64,000 bases of DNA, taken from NCBI GenBank assembly GCA_023131225.1, contig JAGLZW010000025.1:1-64000 (forward strand), read 5' to 3'. A model generated the notes under the pieces. The model saw only the letters and a program-made list of their open reading frames with translations. It was not told the origin of the DNA and searched no databases. Source of the DNA: Candidatus Bathyarchaeota archaeon (lineage in GTDB: Archaea > Thermoproteota > Bathyarchaeia > Bathyarchaeales > SOJC01). Position numbers and translations under genes: made by a program. Within the stretch, counting starts at the first letter, position 1. Each line of letters begins with the position of its first letter. Of this stretch, positions 44,693 to 52,896 are shown in pieces.

Positions 44693-45127
44693 ATGATCTT
44701 GTGGCATTTGGATTTCCTTCGATATAAAGACGAGAGAGTTTCGACTAGACCATTTGGAATCCGTGAAGTGCTAAGTAAAAAGAACAAAGGAAGTTTTGAA
44801 AATGCACTCATGGTACTTACTTGTGTGGAAAGAGACGATGATTCGAAGGAAATAAAGGAAGCTGTAGAAGAAATACGCAAAACAATTCAGACAATAAAAA
44901 GCACAAGAAAAATAGTAATCGTTCCATTTGTTCACCTTAGTGAATCAATTGCGGATCCCAAGAAAGCTATCATGGTCTTACAGATAGTACGCTCAGAGCT
45001 CATATCTTTCAATCTGGATGTAGATACGATTTCCTTTGGCTATCATAAAGGTTTTGAATTACATTTTCGTGGTTATGGACACCCTTTGGCTGTAGCTTTT
45101 CGAAGTTTCCCAAGAAAAAGAACATGA
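44693..45127 (+). CDS. Stand-alone ThrRS editing-domain protein (archaeal type)
   Basis: A 144-residue protein that matches the N-terminal editing domain of archaeal threonyl-tRNA synthetase, a DTD-like fold that removes serine (or a D-amino acid) from tRNA-Thr. Seen: LWHLDFLRYKDE (start strand, His/Asp), VLTCVERDDDS, IVIVPFVHLSESIADPKKA and FGYHKGFELHFRGYGHPLAVAF, with the HPLA motif that contacts the 3' end of the tRNA. ATG at 44693 or TTG at 44687 are both possible. No catalytic ThrRS body follows, so it would act alone on mischarged tRNA, or has a new role on this element. Confidence 0.8.
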   Translation: MILWHLDFLRYKDERVSTRPFGIREVLSKKNKGSFENALMVLTCVERDDDSKEIKEAVEEIRKTIQTIKSTRKIVIVPFVHLSESIADPKKAIMVLQIVRSELISFNLDVDTISFGYHKGFELHFRGYGHPLAVAFRSFPRKRT

Positions 45128-45227
45128 CATATACGTTTTGTCCTTTTCTTTCGATTTTTTTCTTTATTAGAAAAATATAAGCTTAGAAAGTTTCCTTAAT
45201 ATGATCATAGTTCTAGGATGGAAATTC

Positions 45228-45506
45228 ATGGCTGAGAAGAAAAAGAAATACGTCATCAATGTTGATTTCCATACAACTTCAAGAGTTCATCTGAATCCCC
45301 TTTACTTCGATGATATGTGGTGTAGGCTTAACGAGGAGAAGATGCGTAAAGATGGAGGTAAGGTTTACGTTACAGCGGAAGAAGCACTGAAATATTTGAG
45401 CGGAGAAAAAGCACTTGTCTTTGATGGGAAACCAGTTACGAATTTAGAAAAATGTCTAAACTGTTCAGAGCGTGGAAGACAAAGCGTTCATTGGGATATA
45501 TTATAA
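45228..45506 (+). CDS. Small hypothetical protein
   Basis: A 92-residue protein. ATG at 45228 follows GGATGG; the in-frame ATG at 45201 has no site. A strand-rich N-terminus (KKYVINVDFHTTSRVHLNP), central charged helix, and CLNCSERGRQS near the C-terminus with one CxxC. No family known. A separate unit with a possible TATA box AAAAATATAAGC at 45170-45181. Confidence 0.65.
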   Translation: MAEKKKKYVINVDFHTTSRVHLNPLYFDDMWCRLNEEKMRKDGGKVYVTAEEALKYLSGEKALVFDGKPVTNLEKCLNCSERGRQSVHWDIL

Positions 45507-45652
45507 GATTATCAGTATTGAAGCGATGTGCCAGTCACTGCAAGTGAAACCTATGTAATAGAGAGATTGAAGGGAACAGAGAGGCTAAAGAGAGACTAAG
45601 CATAACCGTGTTCTATTGTAATTTCGAGTTAAAACCATAAATATTATCTTCT

Positions 45653-46387
45653 TTGGGTTTGAAGTTATTTTGGGTGATTGGAATCTTATTTCAAAATGAG
45701 AAAGCGCTTAGAGAATATGTCTGCAAGAAACTTGTAGAAGGCAATTATGAGATCATAGGGACTGAAGCGACAGTTTATGGAGGCAAAAGAATAGATGTAA
45801 TGGCGAGAAACGTAGAGAATAAAACTGTTGCCATTGAAGTCAAACGTTTTAATCGCATAGGAATTGCAGATGATATAAGGAAACTTGAGCGTTTAGGATT
45901 TTTACCTGAAATTGACTTATTTTATGTAGCTGTACCTAAAATGAATTTGCAAGGAGACATGCTGGGCTTTGCAAAGAAACTTGGAGTTGGAGTTATCGGA
46001 ATTACAGAAGAAGGACTAGAATGGTTAGTTGATTCTGACGAAAAATCGCCTGTTGCACTATACAAATCTACTGACTTACCAAACATCGTGATCCCTGGAA
46101 GAGAATTTCAATTTCAAATATTTGTCAAAAATAATGGAGGAAAAATGGCTCGGAATATTGAAATAATGTATATGCCAGCTTGGCCATTCCGTGTACCGAA
46201 GGGTGAAAAGAATCACAAATTTATCAAAGAACTCATGCCTGGAAAGCAGAAACAGATTTCTTTTAAAATTAAGGTAAAGAATGACGCCGAAGAGGGAAGG
46301 CACCCTCTTTTTAGCAGGATGACTCTGCCTGGAACGCAAGCTGTTGATTCGCTGTATCATTTAGAAGTCAGAAAAGAAGTCAAATGA
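45653..46387 (+). CDS. PD-(D/E)XK nuclease-fold protein with C-terminal beta domain
   Basis: A 244-residue protein (start uncertain; TTG at 45653, or the GTG at 45674 that follows TTTTG). The Mrr-like nuclease core is YGGKRIDVMARNVENKTVAIEVKRF: Asp in RID, then EVK at the end of the next strand. Residues 90-125 continue the fold. The C-terminal 95 residues (GREFQFQIFVKNNGGKMARNIEIMYMP and later KQISFKIKVKND) look like a CARDB-like Ig domain, here probably an interaction module. It might cut foreign DNA. Confidence 0.75.
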   Translation: MGLKLFWVIGILFQNEKALREYVCKKLVEGNYEIIGTEATVYGGKRIDVMARNVENKTVAIEVKRFNRIGIADDIRKLERLGFLPEIDLFYVAVPKMNLQGDMLGFAKKLGVGVIGITEEGLEWLVDSDEKSPVALYKSTDLPNIVIPGREFQFQIFVKNNGGKMARNIEIMYMPAWPFRVPKGEKNHKFIKELMPGKQKQISFKIKVKNDAEEGRHPLFSRMTLPGTQAVDSLYHLEVRKEVK

Positions 46388-46614
46388 AACTGTCTCATGC
46401 ATGCATAAAGAAATTATAGAGAACTGAGAGGTTGAGGAGAGGCTGAGGAGACAGAAGGGAGACTTTATTGTTGTCTTTTTCAGCTGCCTCCAATCGTTTA
46501 TGCATGTAATTCATTCTTCGGTGGTGGTGGGGGCGGGGAGGGCGGGGTACTGTCTTGTCTATTGACATTTTGTAGCACAGTTGCGTTCAAGATACACTTT
46601 CAACAGCTGCATGC
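46388..46614. other. Intergenic region with G-quadruplex motif
   Basis: About 225 bases. A purine-rich GA tract (46420-46465) that resembles a similar stretch after the gene ending at 45506 (45560-45600). At 46529-46547 four G-runs of 5, 4, 3 and 4 with single-base loops occur on the plus strand. Palindromic ATGCATGCAT occurs at 46396-46405. No gene seen. Confidence 0.6.
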
Positions 46615-47340
46615 ATGCGATCAGAATGCACATACTCAGCGTTGAAATGCTTAAAATGTGAGGACAGACAGTATTGGTTGTGGAGAGGACCAAACTTGGT
46701 AACGACTGAAGAACAACTAGACAAGATAACTCAAGAATTCATCGAGTCAGTTCGCACTCTTTTCAAGAAAGGAATACTCACGAAAGAAATGCTTCAAGAC
46801 TATAGGGAAGCAAAAGCAGCACTTCATGGTCTTTTGGAATCAGCCTTTATCAGTGCTGGTTGGCGCATAGGTTTTTATCCAATTGTCGAGCCAAGAGTCC
46901 CTTTAGATTCTCCACTTGTCCCTGGAGACTACTCCCCTCAACTCAAGGGAAAGCGAAGACGAAACCAGTTCAGACCTGACATTGGTTATTATCGAGCAGA
47001 AAAACTTGATATTTTCATTGAATGCTGCACAACTGATGAAGCGAAGGAATTTGAACCTTCCAAATTGCATGCACACATCACAAAAAGAGATGCATTTTTG
47101 CATTTTGTGAAGCATGCTAAAGTTTCAGCGTTCATAATGTGTGTTGTGCTTCCCAGCGATATGGTTCGAAGACCACCATGGAAATGGGCTAAAGAATCTA
47201 GCAATGATTTTTTCACAGAATTTAAGCTTGGATGGAGTCAATTGGCAAACAATCTGCATCAACACATTCCGACTCGACTAATTATCTTGAATGAGAACGG
47301 AGTCTATTCCAGCAAAACGTGGCACGCCTATCTGGAATGA
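46615..47340 (+). CDS. Hypothetical protein, possible nuclease fold
   Basis: A 241-residue protein starting in a CATGCATGCG sequence. N-terminal CxxC (LKCLKCEDRQYW), a helix pair, and a middle part RPDIGYYRAEKLDIFIECCTTDE that has the PD and Glu-x-x layout of a PD-(D/E)XK nuclease with the last Lys absent (Cys/Thr). The C-terminus is beta-strand rich (AFIMCVVLPSDM, TRLIILNENGVYS). If it is a nuclease it may be inactive. No family recognised. Confidence 0.6.
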   Translation: MRSECTYSALKCLKCEDRQYWLWRGPNLVTTEEQLDKITQEFIESVRTLFKKGILTKEMLQDYREAKAALHGLLESAFISAGWRIGFYPIVEPRVPLDSPLVPGDYSPQLKGKRRRNQFRPDIGYYRAEKLDIFIECCTTDEAKEFEPSKLHAHITKRDAFLHFVKHAKVSAFIMCVVLPSDMVRRPPWKWAKESSNDFFTEFKLGWSQLANNLHQHIPTRLIILNENGVYSSKTWHAYLE

Positions 47341-47409
47341 GTGTTAGAGTTTTTTGGAAGCCGATGAGATTTTTGGACACTTTCTTGTTTTAACAAGTTT
47401 CAGGGAACG

Positions 47410-47505
47410 TTTAGGATTTCTAATTTCTAAATTCTAACCCGTATATTATTTAGAATTTCTAATTATTTTATTCATTTAGAAAATAGAAATTAGAAAATCA
47501 AAATT
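47410..47505. repeat. AT-rich palindromic repeat cluster A (TTAGAA-N-TTCTAA)
   Basis: About 95 bases with one perfect palindrome TTAGAATTTCTAA (47450-47462), flanked by half-sites TTTCTAA, ATTCTAA, TTTAGAAAATAGAAATTAGAAAA. The same set occurs at 50246-50340. It lies between two genes upstream of a TTATAAAAA box at 47596. Confidence 0.7.
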
Positions 47506-47668
47506 TTGTAAATACGCGTTTTGAACAGTCCTGTAGTGTACGTACACTGTGGAAATGAAGAAAATGAGCGAAGAGCTTGACACAGTAAACTGCTCTTATA
47601 AAAAGCCAGCAACACTTATTCTACAATAGTGGAATAAAGTAAAACGAACTAGATTCTTGGTGATCAGA

Positions 47669-48880
47669 ATGGGAAAAAAATTAGTCTTTAAGGAATGCAA
47701 AGTATGCAATGGCATTGGCATATTATCATCATCCGGCAGGCCATGTTCAGCCTGTGGCGGAAGGGGTTTTCTTATTCTGGAAGAATCAAATGCTGAAGAA
47801 AGTAGAGTGGAAATCTTTGCAAAAACTCTTCTAAGGAGAATAAGAGATTTTGTCGATTCGGAGAAAATGAATATAGAAAGACTGCCAAAATGGATTAAGT
47901 CTGCGAAAGTGAAGATAGCGCATCTAAACAATAGTAACATCATTTTATACGAAGCCGCTTACTCGAATAAAGATGAATATGTTCATTATGGAGAGGTAAA
48001 AACAGACCTTCAATTCTTTCTTGGGCTTCCTGAATATACTCCAATCGGGGCGAGTTTTAAAGCTCCACGAACAGAAAACAAGGCCTTGATCATACTCCAT
48101 GGTGAATATGCTGAAGGCAAACAGGTTATTTTTGATATCACAACTCCGAATTCAGCACTTTTCAATGTCGGATACCTCGCTTACCACTCACCAATTGCCA
48201 TTCTTAATATATTTATGCAACTCAGCTTGTCTGGCAATGTCTTAGCAATACGTTTTGTGCCTTTTGCAGTATACATTCATGACAATGATATTACGCATTT
48301 TCCTGAAATTTGGGATAAGAGTGCTTCTTATATCAAAAGCTCACTCCTGTCAATTCATGAGTCTGAGGGAGATTATTACGAATCAGTTAGAATTGAGAAA
48401 AACGCTTTCCTAATTAGGAAGGAAAAATCCGTTATTGTGTTTGGAAAAGACAGTGTTCCTGATACGCTTGCTGAGCTTGAACAAGTTCGAGACTACCTGA
48501 AAGGAAAGGGATATGACGCATATTTACTGAGAGAATTACCAGAACATCCCGCAATGTCCATTGAGCAGAAGGTAAAGTTGTGGTCATTGGCCTCTAGATT
48601 TTGTGTAATGATTGATCGACAACCTTCTGGGCACCTTGTTGAATATCCTTATCTAGAAAGTGTAGGAGCCATATTAGCTCTATTGAGACCTAAGAAAGGT
48701 GGATCAACATATATGATTGGAGATTCGCGTGTCAAAGGTATTCGTCATATCGAAACGTTTCATTTCGATGAAACACCATTTGAGGTTATGGAAAAAGTCA
48801 TTGATTGGGCAGAATCACTGGTGCAGGAACAGATTAAAGGATATGAAAAAGTTTATCCTTGGAGAAAAGAAAAACGTTGA
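47669..48880 (+). CDS. DnaJ-type zinc-finger protein with possible TIR-like tail
   Basis: A 403-residue protein; ATG at 47669 after GTGATCAG. N-terminal CKVCNGIG and CSACGGRG are two CxxCxGxG repeats as in the DnaJ zinc finger, with no J domain. The middle (about 50-240) has helices and strands with no known match. The last 150 residues look Rossmann-like: SVIVFGKDSVPDTLAELEQVRDYLKGKGYD, FCVMIDRQPSGHLVEYPYLESVGAI. This resembles TIR or deoxyribosyltransferase-like domains, but the catalytic Glu cannot be placed with certainty. A promoter TTATAAAAA lies at 47596-47604. It could be a defence effector. Confidence 0.6.
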   Translation: MGKKLVFKECKVCNGIGILSSSGRPCSACGGRGFLILEESNAEESRVEIFAKTLLRRIRDFVDSEKMNIERLPKWIKSAKVKIAHLNNSNIILYEAAYSNKDEYVHYGEVKTDLQFFLGLPEYTPIGASFKAPRTENKALIILHGEYAEGKQVIFDITTPNSALFNVGYLAYHSPIAILNIFMQLSLSGNVLAIRFVPFAVYIHDNDITHFPEIWDKSASYIKSSLLSIHESEGDYYESVRIEKNAFLIRKEKSVIVFGKDSVPDTLAELEQVRDYLKGKGYDAYLLRELPEHPAMSIEQKVKLWSLASRFCVMIDRQPSGHLVEYPYLESVGAILALLRPKKGGSTYMIGDSRVKGIRHIETFHFDETPFEVMEKVIDWAESLVQEQIKGYEKVYPWRKEKR

Positions 48881-48926
48881 TTATAATGTCACCTTTAGTA
48901 CTACTCACTCATTCCCAGTAGTTTGC

Positions 48927-48995
48927 TTTGATAATCTTTTCATTGAGTCTTAACATAAGACCCCAAGCTTTCAATATCTGAAACCCCAAAATCTC
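48927..48995 (-). pseudogene. Decayed coding fragment, copy 1
   Basis: The minus strand reads RDFGVSDIESLGSYVKTQ, then a TGA and KDYQSKLLGMSE. A related copy is at 49842-49914. The two are about 70 bp long and flank the nuclease gene at 49052. The source family is not known. Confidence 0.45.
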
Positions 48996-49051
48996 TTTAA
49001 CCAAAGTTGAATAATTTAGAACAAGACACAAAGTAACGTGGGGAAAATGCA

Positions 49052-49816
49052 GTGAATAGTAGCAAAAAAGAGAATCTCAGGGATTTCATCAAAAAAGAGA
49101 TCAAGAAGAGCGGATTCCCTCTAGAAGTTCTTTCATCTATGATTCTCGATAAGAATGGTTGGGATGTGACTCCTCATCTGCTCTTCTACAATGAATTGGA
49201 GGAATGTTATAATGAAATAGATATATATGCCTCCAAGCAGAGCACACGAACTGAGTTCAACGACGCGATGGAGACTTTGATTATCGAATGCAAAAAGCAA
49301 GAGAAAAAGCCTTGGGTATTCTTCAGACAGAACCAACCAAATACTGATTTTGCCACTCTTAACGTAACGCCAGAAAGTGCAAAAGAATCTTTTGGCAAAG
49401 GTTTCTCACATCATTATTACTTCAGAAGGAAGCCTTGTGGCTATCATTTTCCTACTTTTGTTGCGAGAGGAAAGCCTGATGTTATACTAGACACGGTTAA
49501 TCATCTTCTTGACTCACTGAATTTCGCCCAAAATGCGACGACCCGTCTTAATGAAAAGTTCGGGGTTCAACTCCTGGAAGTCTTTTATCCGGTGATAATA
49601 TTTGATGGAAAACTGTTTTCGGCTAGAATAAAACCTAATGGCGACATTAGTATCACAAAATCAAAGCATCTTCAATTGAAAGTCTGCAGAGCAATAAAAG
49701 AACCTAAGCTGATAGAACTGAGTCGAATCGGGATGCGGTGGGAAATTAAAAAAGAATATGTGGTAGATATCGTTACAAAGGATTCGCTTGATGACTTTTT
49801 GAAATATTTTCCTTGA
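49052..49816 (+). CDS. PD-(D/E)XK nuclease-like protein
   Basis: A 254-residue protein with GTG start. Residues 38-90 have the restriction-nuclease pattern: LEECYNEIDIYASK (Glu...Asp), then METLIIECKKQEKKPWVFF, in which Glu-x-Lys ends the second core strand. The remainder is alpha/beta with a long C-terminal part that carries DGKLFSARIKPNGDISI. It is like single-gene predicted nucleases of archaeal elements. No methylase is adjacent. Confidence 0.75.
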   Translation: MNSSKKENLRDFIKKEIKKSGFPLEVLSSMILDKNGWDVTPHLLFYNELEECYNEIDIYASKQSTRTEFNDAMETLIIECKKQEKKPWVFFRQNQPNTDFATLNVTPESAKESFGKGFSHHYYFRRKPCGYHFPTFVARGKPDVILDTVNHLLDSLNFAQNATTRLNEKFGVQLLEVFYPVIIFDGKLFSARIKPNGDISITKSKHLQLKVCRAIKEPKLIELSRIGMRWEIKKEYVVDIVTKDSLDDFLKYFP

Positions 49817-49841
49817 ACAACTGTAACGTCCAAGCAGTCTT

Positions 49842-49914
49842 TCTTGATAGTCTCACCATTGTGCCTTCACATAAGGTCCTAGGCTTTCAATGTCAGAAAC
49901 GCCAACAAAATCTC
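49842..49914 (-). pseudogene. Decayed coding fragment, copy 2
   Basis: The minus strand reads LRDFVGVSDIESLGPYVKAQW and DYQERLL with a TGA between. It is related to copy 1 at 48927-48995. Both sit just after a longer gene, so they may be tails left from gene duplication or from an earlier insertion. Confidence 0.45.
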
Positions 49915-49941
49915 TCAGTGCAAAAGGTTGTTGAAGATACA

Positions 49942-50106
49942 TTAAATCTTATTTATCACAAAAACTTCTCCCTCAACCTCCACAAACTTACCACACACCT
50001 CATATTGACCAATTTCCTCACAATTCAAGAACTTCTCACAATTTAGACAAACTTCAATTCGCTCTCTCTTCAATTTTTTCTCTAACTCTTCTTTCTTCAT
50101 ATTCAT
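49942..50106 (-). CDS. Small cysteine-rich protein
   Basis: A 54-residue protein: a charged helix (KKEELEKKLKRERIEV) then CLNCEKFLNCEEIGQYEVCGKF with four cysteines (CxxC, then x5 and x9) and a final beta strand FVEVEGEVFVINKI. The four Cys could hold one zinc or a small Fe-S cluster. The shared word CLNC occurs also in the 92-residue protein at 45228. ATG at 50106 or 50100. It overlaps no other gene. Confidence 0.65.
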   Translation of the reverse strand: MNMKKEELEKKLKRERIEVCLNCEKFLNCEEIGQYEVCGKFVEVEGEVFVINKI

Positions 50107-50245
50107 CGATTATCAAATGAAATGCTTGGATTACACTAAAATCCTTGATAACGCTCCCATCGAACTATCAACTTGCTGCACGTTTCTGGAAGTCAACGTT
50201 CTGAAGAACTTGTGGTCAGTGGAAGCTGGGCAGCTTGGATTGAGC

Positions 50246-50340
50246 GTAGAATTTCTAAATTTATAATTTCTAATTTGAGCGAGATTTTAGAAATTCTAAA
50301 TTTTCCTTCTGATTAGAAATTTAGAAAATTATAAAAATGG
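50246..50340. repeat. AT-rich palindromic repeat cluster B (TTAGAA-N-TTCTAA)
   Basis: Contains TAGAATTTCTAAATTTATAATTT, then a perfect palindrome TTAGAAATTCTAA (50287-50299) and GATTAGAAATTTAGAAAATTA. It shares the core with cluster A, 2.8 kb away. It lies in a gene-free stretch beside the replication-type genes, so it is a candidate origin or operator. Confidence 0.7.
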
Positions 50341-50427
50341 CGAGTCTTGAAGCAGTCTCCCCAAAGTCTCCCTGTTAGCTTCTGTGGTTTCACTTGTACC
50401 CGCGCATTTTAAAGATTCCATGGGATC

Positions 50428-51135
50428 TTACGATAGCAATCTTTCAACCGCTTCTCTTAGGTCTGAATCTGTCTCCTGTTCCTTTTTCTGCTTATCGATG
50501 CTCGCTTCAACATCTTTCATCATATCGATTATTTCAAGTAAAGTGGGTTTGCGAATTCTCCAAGCAATCCCATTGGAAGTGATGACATCTTTTGTCTCAA
50601 TCTTTCTTGGGTGAGTAAGCGTTTGTCTAACTTCTCTCATCTTGCTTGAAGGAACAGAAACAGATGGCGGTAATCCTGACCTTTTCATCGATTTTTTAGT
50701 TTCTCTCCAACTCTTTGCGTGAGGGAGAATTTCAGCATAGGGTTTTTCTCCTGAGGCAGCTAATTCAACAATCTCACTTTCGTAGGTTTCTGCTTGCTTC
50801 GCCAGTTTACTGAACTGTTGATAATGTCTTTTCATCAATCTGAGTTGCTTCGCTGCCTTCTTTTGGAGTTGGTTTAATCCACCTTCATAAAGGATAGTGA
50901 TAATATGTTCAAGAGTATTTTTATTCACACTTGGCTTATAGAATACCTTACGACCTTTTTTCTCTTTTTCGATTATGTCTTTTCGAACGAGAACCTTAAG
51001 ATTTCTCCACACTTCTTCTCTCTTAAGACCAGTTTTGTCAACTATTTCTTGCCCATAGAGTTCTCCATATTCCCTCAGAACAAGAAGAATGTACAATTGG
51101 TTCTTGTGCCCTGATTCTTTTGGTCTTCCCCTCAT
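50428..51135 (-). CDS. HTH DNA-binding protein (MarR-like) with long helical tail
   Basis: A 235-residue protein. Residues 1-80: basic start (RGRPKESGHKN), helix-turn-helix YGQEIVDKTGLKREEVWRNLKVLVRK, wing KKGRKVFYKPSVN. The remaining 155 residues are helical and charged (QLQKKAAKQLRLMKRHYQQFSKLAKQAE) with a flexible proline part in the middle. Divergent with the 125-residue gene at 51182, so it probably controls the module in which it sits. A plasmid copy-control or element repressor is likely. Confidence 0.75.
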   Translation of the reverse strand: MRGRPKESGHKNQLYILLVLREYGELYGQEIVDKTGLKREEVWRNLKVLVRKDIIEKEKKGRKVFYKPSVNKNTLEHIITILYEGGLNQLQKKAAKQLRLMKRHYQQFSKLAKQAETYESEIVELAASGEKPYAEILPHAKSWRETKKSMKRSGLPPSVSVPSSKMREVRQTLTHPRKIETKDVITSNGIAWRIRKPTLLEIIDMMKDVEASIDKQKKEQETDSDLREAVERLLS

Positions 51136-51181
51136 TGCAATCCGTGCGGGTTAATTCACAATTGTCCTTTAAGCCTTTCTA

Positions 51182-51559
51182 TTGAGGATGAAAATACATG
51201 TACACACATGGGAATCCACTTCAAGCATGCATGCAAGCCAATTGGAGGTTCTCTTGGTGAAAGACGACGACAAGAAAGCTGACGTGACGATTAGACGGCT
51301 GATGCGTTCTTCATTTATCAAAAGGTTAAGCCGTCGTTATCCAATTGACATATTCTCCGATAGAAATAATATCGTAATTCGCATTGAACTGAGAGGCAAA
51401 CGTAAAGAACTGATTGATGTTTTCGACATTGAGGTCAGCGAAGAAGGCACCTTAGATGTTGAACAAGCGTTGCATTACGTTATAATGAGTTGGGAGTTGG
51501 GATTAGGCAACGCTGAATGGGAAGCTGGAATGAAAAATATCCGACAAAGCGAGTTTTAA
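51182..51559 (+). CDS. Hypothetical protein, first gene of replication-like unit
   Basis: A 125-residue alpha/beta protein; the ATG at 51188 may be the better start. Its beta-strand pattern (QLEVLLVKDDDKKADVTIRRL, RNNIVIRIELRGKRKELIDVFDIEVSEEG) suggests a small RNA- or DNA-binding fold. It is 15 bases before the AAA+ gene and probably works with it. No family known. Confidence 0.65.
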   Translation: MRMKIHVHTWESTSSMHASQLEVLLVKDDDKKADVTIRRLMRSSFIKRLSRRYPIDIFSDRNNIVIRIELRGKRKELIDVFDIEVSEEGTLDVEQALHYVIMSWELGLGNAEWEAGMKNIRQSEF

Positions 51560-51574
51560 GAGAGACATGCTGCG

Positions 51575-52852
51575 ATGGGAATCATTGAAACAGATAATCC
51601 GTTAATCTATGCGAGACGACTCGGCAAAAGCGTTTTTGGCGCGATTGGAGCAGCAGTCACCGAGACTTTAGAGATATGCTACTGCTCTAGACTCTTGCCG
51701 GATTTCTTGGATAATCCCTACTTCCGACCAAATCAGAATGCTCTACTACTGTGGGCACCTTCGTTCTACAAAAGTACTCTTCTCTTAGCTTTCTCGAAAA
51801 CAATTCCTGCAAACCTAGGAATAACTGATATCAGTTCGCAGACGCTTGAAACGCTCTATGGTAGTTTAGATAAAGAGGGAAATTTCATTGAGCCAGCTCT
51901 CGTTGGAAAATCTTTTGTTATCGTTACTGAGTTGAGTGCCTTTCTTGGTTCAGGTCTAATTATGCGAAACATGGTTAACTTGCTTAATGTAGCACTTGAA
52001 GGTCAGCCAATAACACGTAGATTACTAAAACTTGTTCAGCCTTATAAAGCGAATATTGTTTCTGAGTTAAGTAAAAAGGGCATATTGTGGAATCCAAAGG
52101 AGGGCACGATTTCATATATTCCGAGAGCAAGTTTCATAGTTGGCACCCGACCTTTGCCAAACAAAATTTTCACATATCTTAAATCGTCGGGTTTTTTTAG
52201 TCGCTTTTTGATTGAGCAGTACGAATTTACTGACGAAGAATTAATTGAAGACTTCTATGTGATTAGGAGAATCGATAAAGAAGCAATTGAAAAACTGAAA
52301 GAAATCAATCTTCGTCTAAGTCAAGTTTCTGTCAGCAAGCTGGTGACTCCTTCAGCAACGATGTTAGATGATGCCTTTTCCAACTTAGAGCAGTTAGCTA
52401 GAAACGCAATGATTGATAACCGATATCTTCGGTTAAGCGATGTTCTTAATCCAAGAATAAAGGACAACGTTATTCGACACTTTGTCAGTTATGCCTTTTT
52501 ACGTTCCGCAGTCAACAGTGGGTTTAGACATTTGGACGAAATCCAGTATAGCCAAGAAGATTTCAACTATATAATCAAAAAGCTGCCAAAATTCTTAGAG
52601 TCGACTATTAATCCACTTTTTGTTGAAGATCTTTCTCCTCGATTGGCAAAAGCTCGACCTAAGAAACGTGCAAAGGAAATTATGCTTACATTCCTGCATG
52701 ATGGGAGAGAAAGAAGTAGAAAGGAGATTTTAGCTCATGTTTTGTCAAAAATGAGAATTTCCACCGCAACCATCGACAATAGTCTCAAAGAATTGACTCA
52801 TGACGGATTGCTAGAGCAAGTTAGGCATGGATTCTACAGAATTGCATCATAA
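51575..52852 (+). CDS. AAA+ ATPase-like protein with C-terminal winged helix (putative replication initiator)
   Basis: A 425-residue protein. Walker A-like LLLWAPSFYKSTLLLAF (about 56-72; Gly loop reduced to APSFYKST), Walker B-like SFVIVTELSAF (about 108), sensor-1 region ASFIVGTRP (about 187), Arg-finger-like FFSRFLIEQ (about 206), and a winged helix at 365-425 (RKEILAHVLSKMRISTATIDNSLKEL). This order resembles helicase/initiator ATPases of archaeal plasmids and viruses; the lack of a classical GxGK may mean altered ATP use. It is next to small HTH genes and near the repeat cluster B. Confidence 0.7.
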   Translation: MGIIETDNPLIYARRLGKSVFGAIGAAVTETLEICYCSRLLPDFLDNPYFRPNQNALLLWAPSFYKSTLLLAFSKTIPANLGITDISSQTLETLYGSLDKEGNFIEPALVGKSFVIVTELSAFLGSGLIMRNMVNLLNVALEGQPITRRLLKLVQPYKANIVSELSKKGILWNPKEGTISYIPRASFIVGTRPLPNKIFTYLKSSGFFSRFLIEQYEFTDEELIEDFYVIRRIDKEAIEKLKEINLRLSQVSVSKLVTPSATMLDDAFSNLEQLARNAMIDNRYLRLSDVLNPRIKDNVIRHFVSYAFLRSAVNSGFRHLDEIQYSQEDFNYIIKKLPKFLESTINPLFVEDLSPRLAKARPKKRAKEIMLTFLHDGRERSRKEILAHVLSKMRISTATIDNSLKELTHDGLLEQVRHGFYRIAS

Positions 52853-52896
52853 GAGACATAACTACAGCAGGAGGTGGAAACATATTCACGCTTGAT

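Noticed and set aside
49813-50046. A 77-residue plus-strand frame
   Set aside because: It lies antisense to the Cys-rich gene and to a decayed coding fragment, and has no ribosome site.
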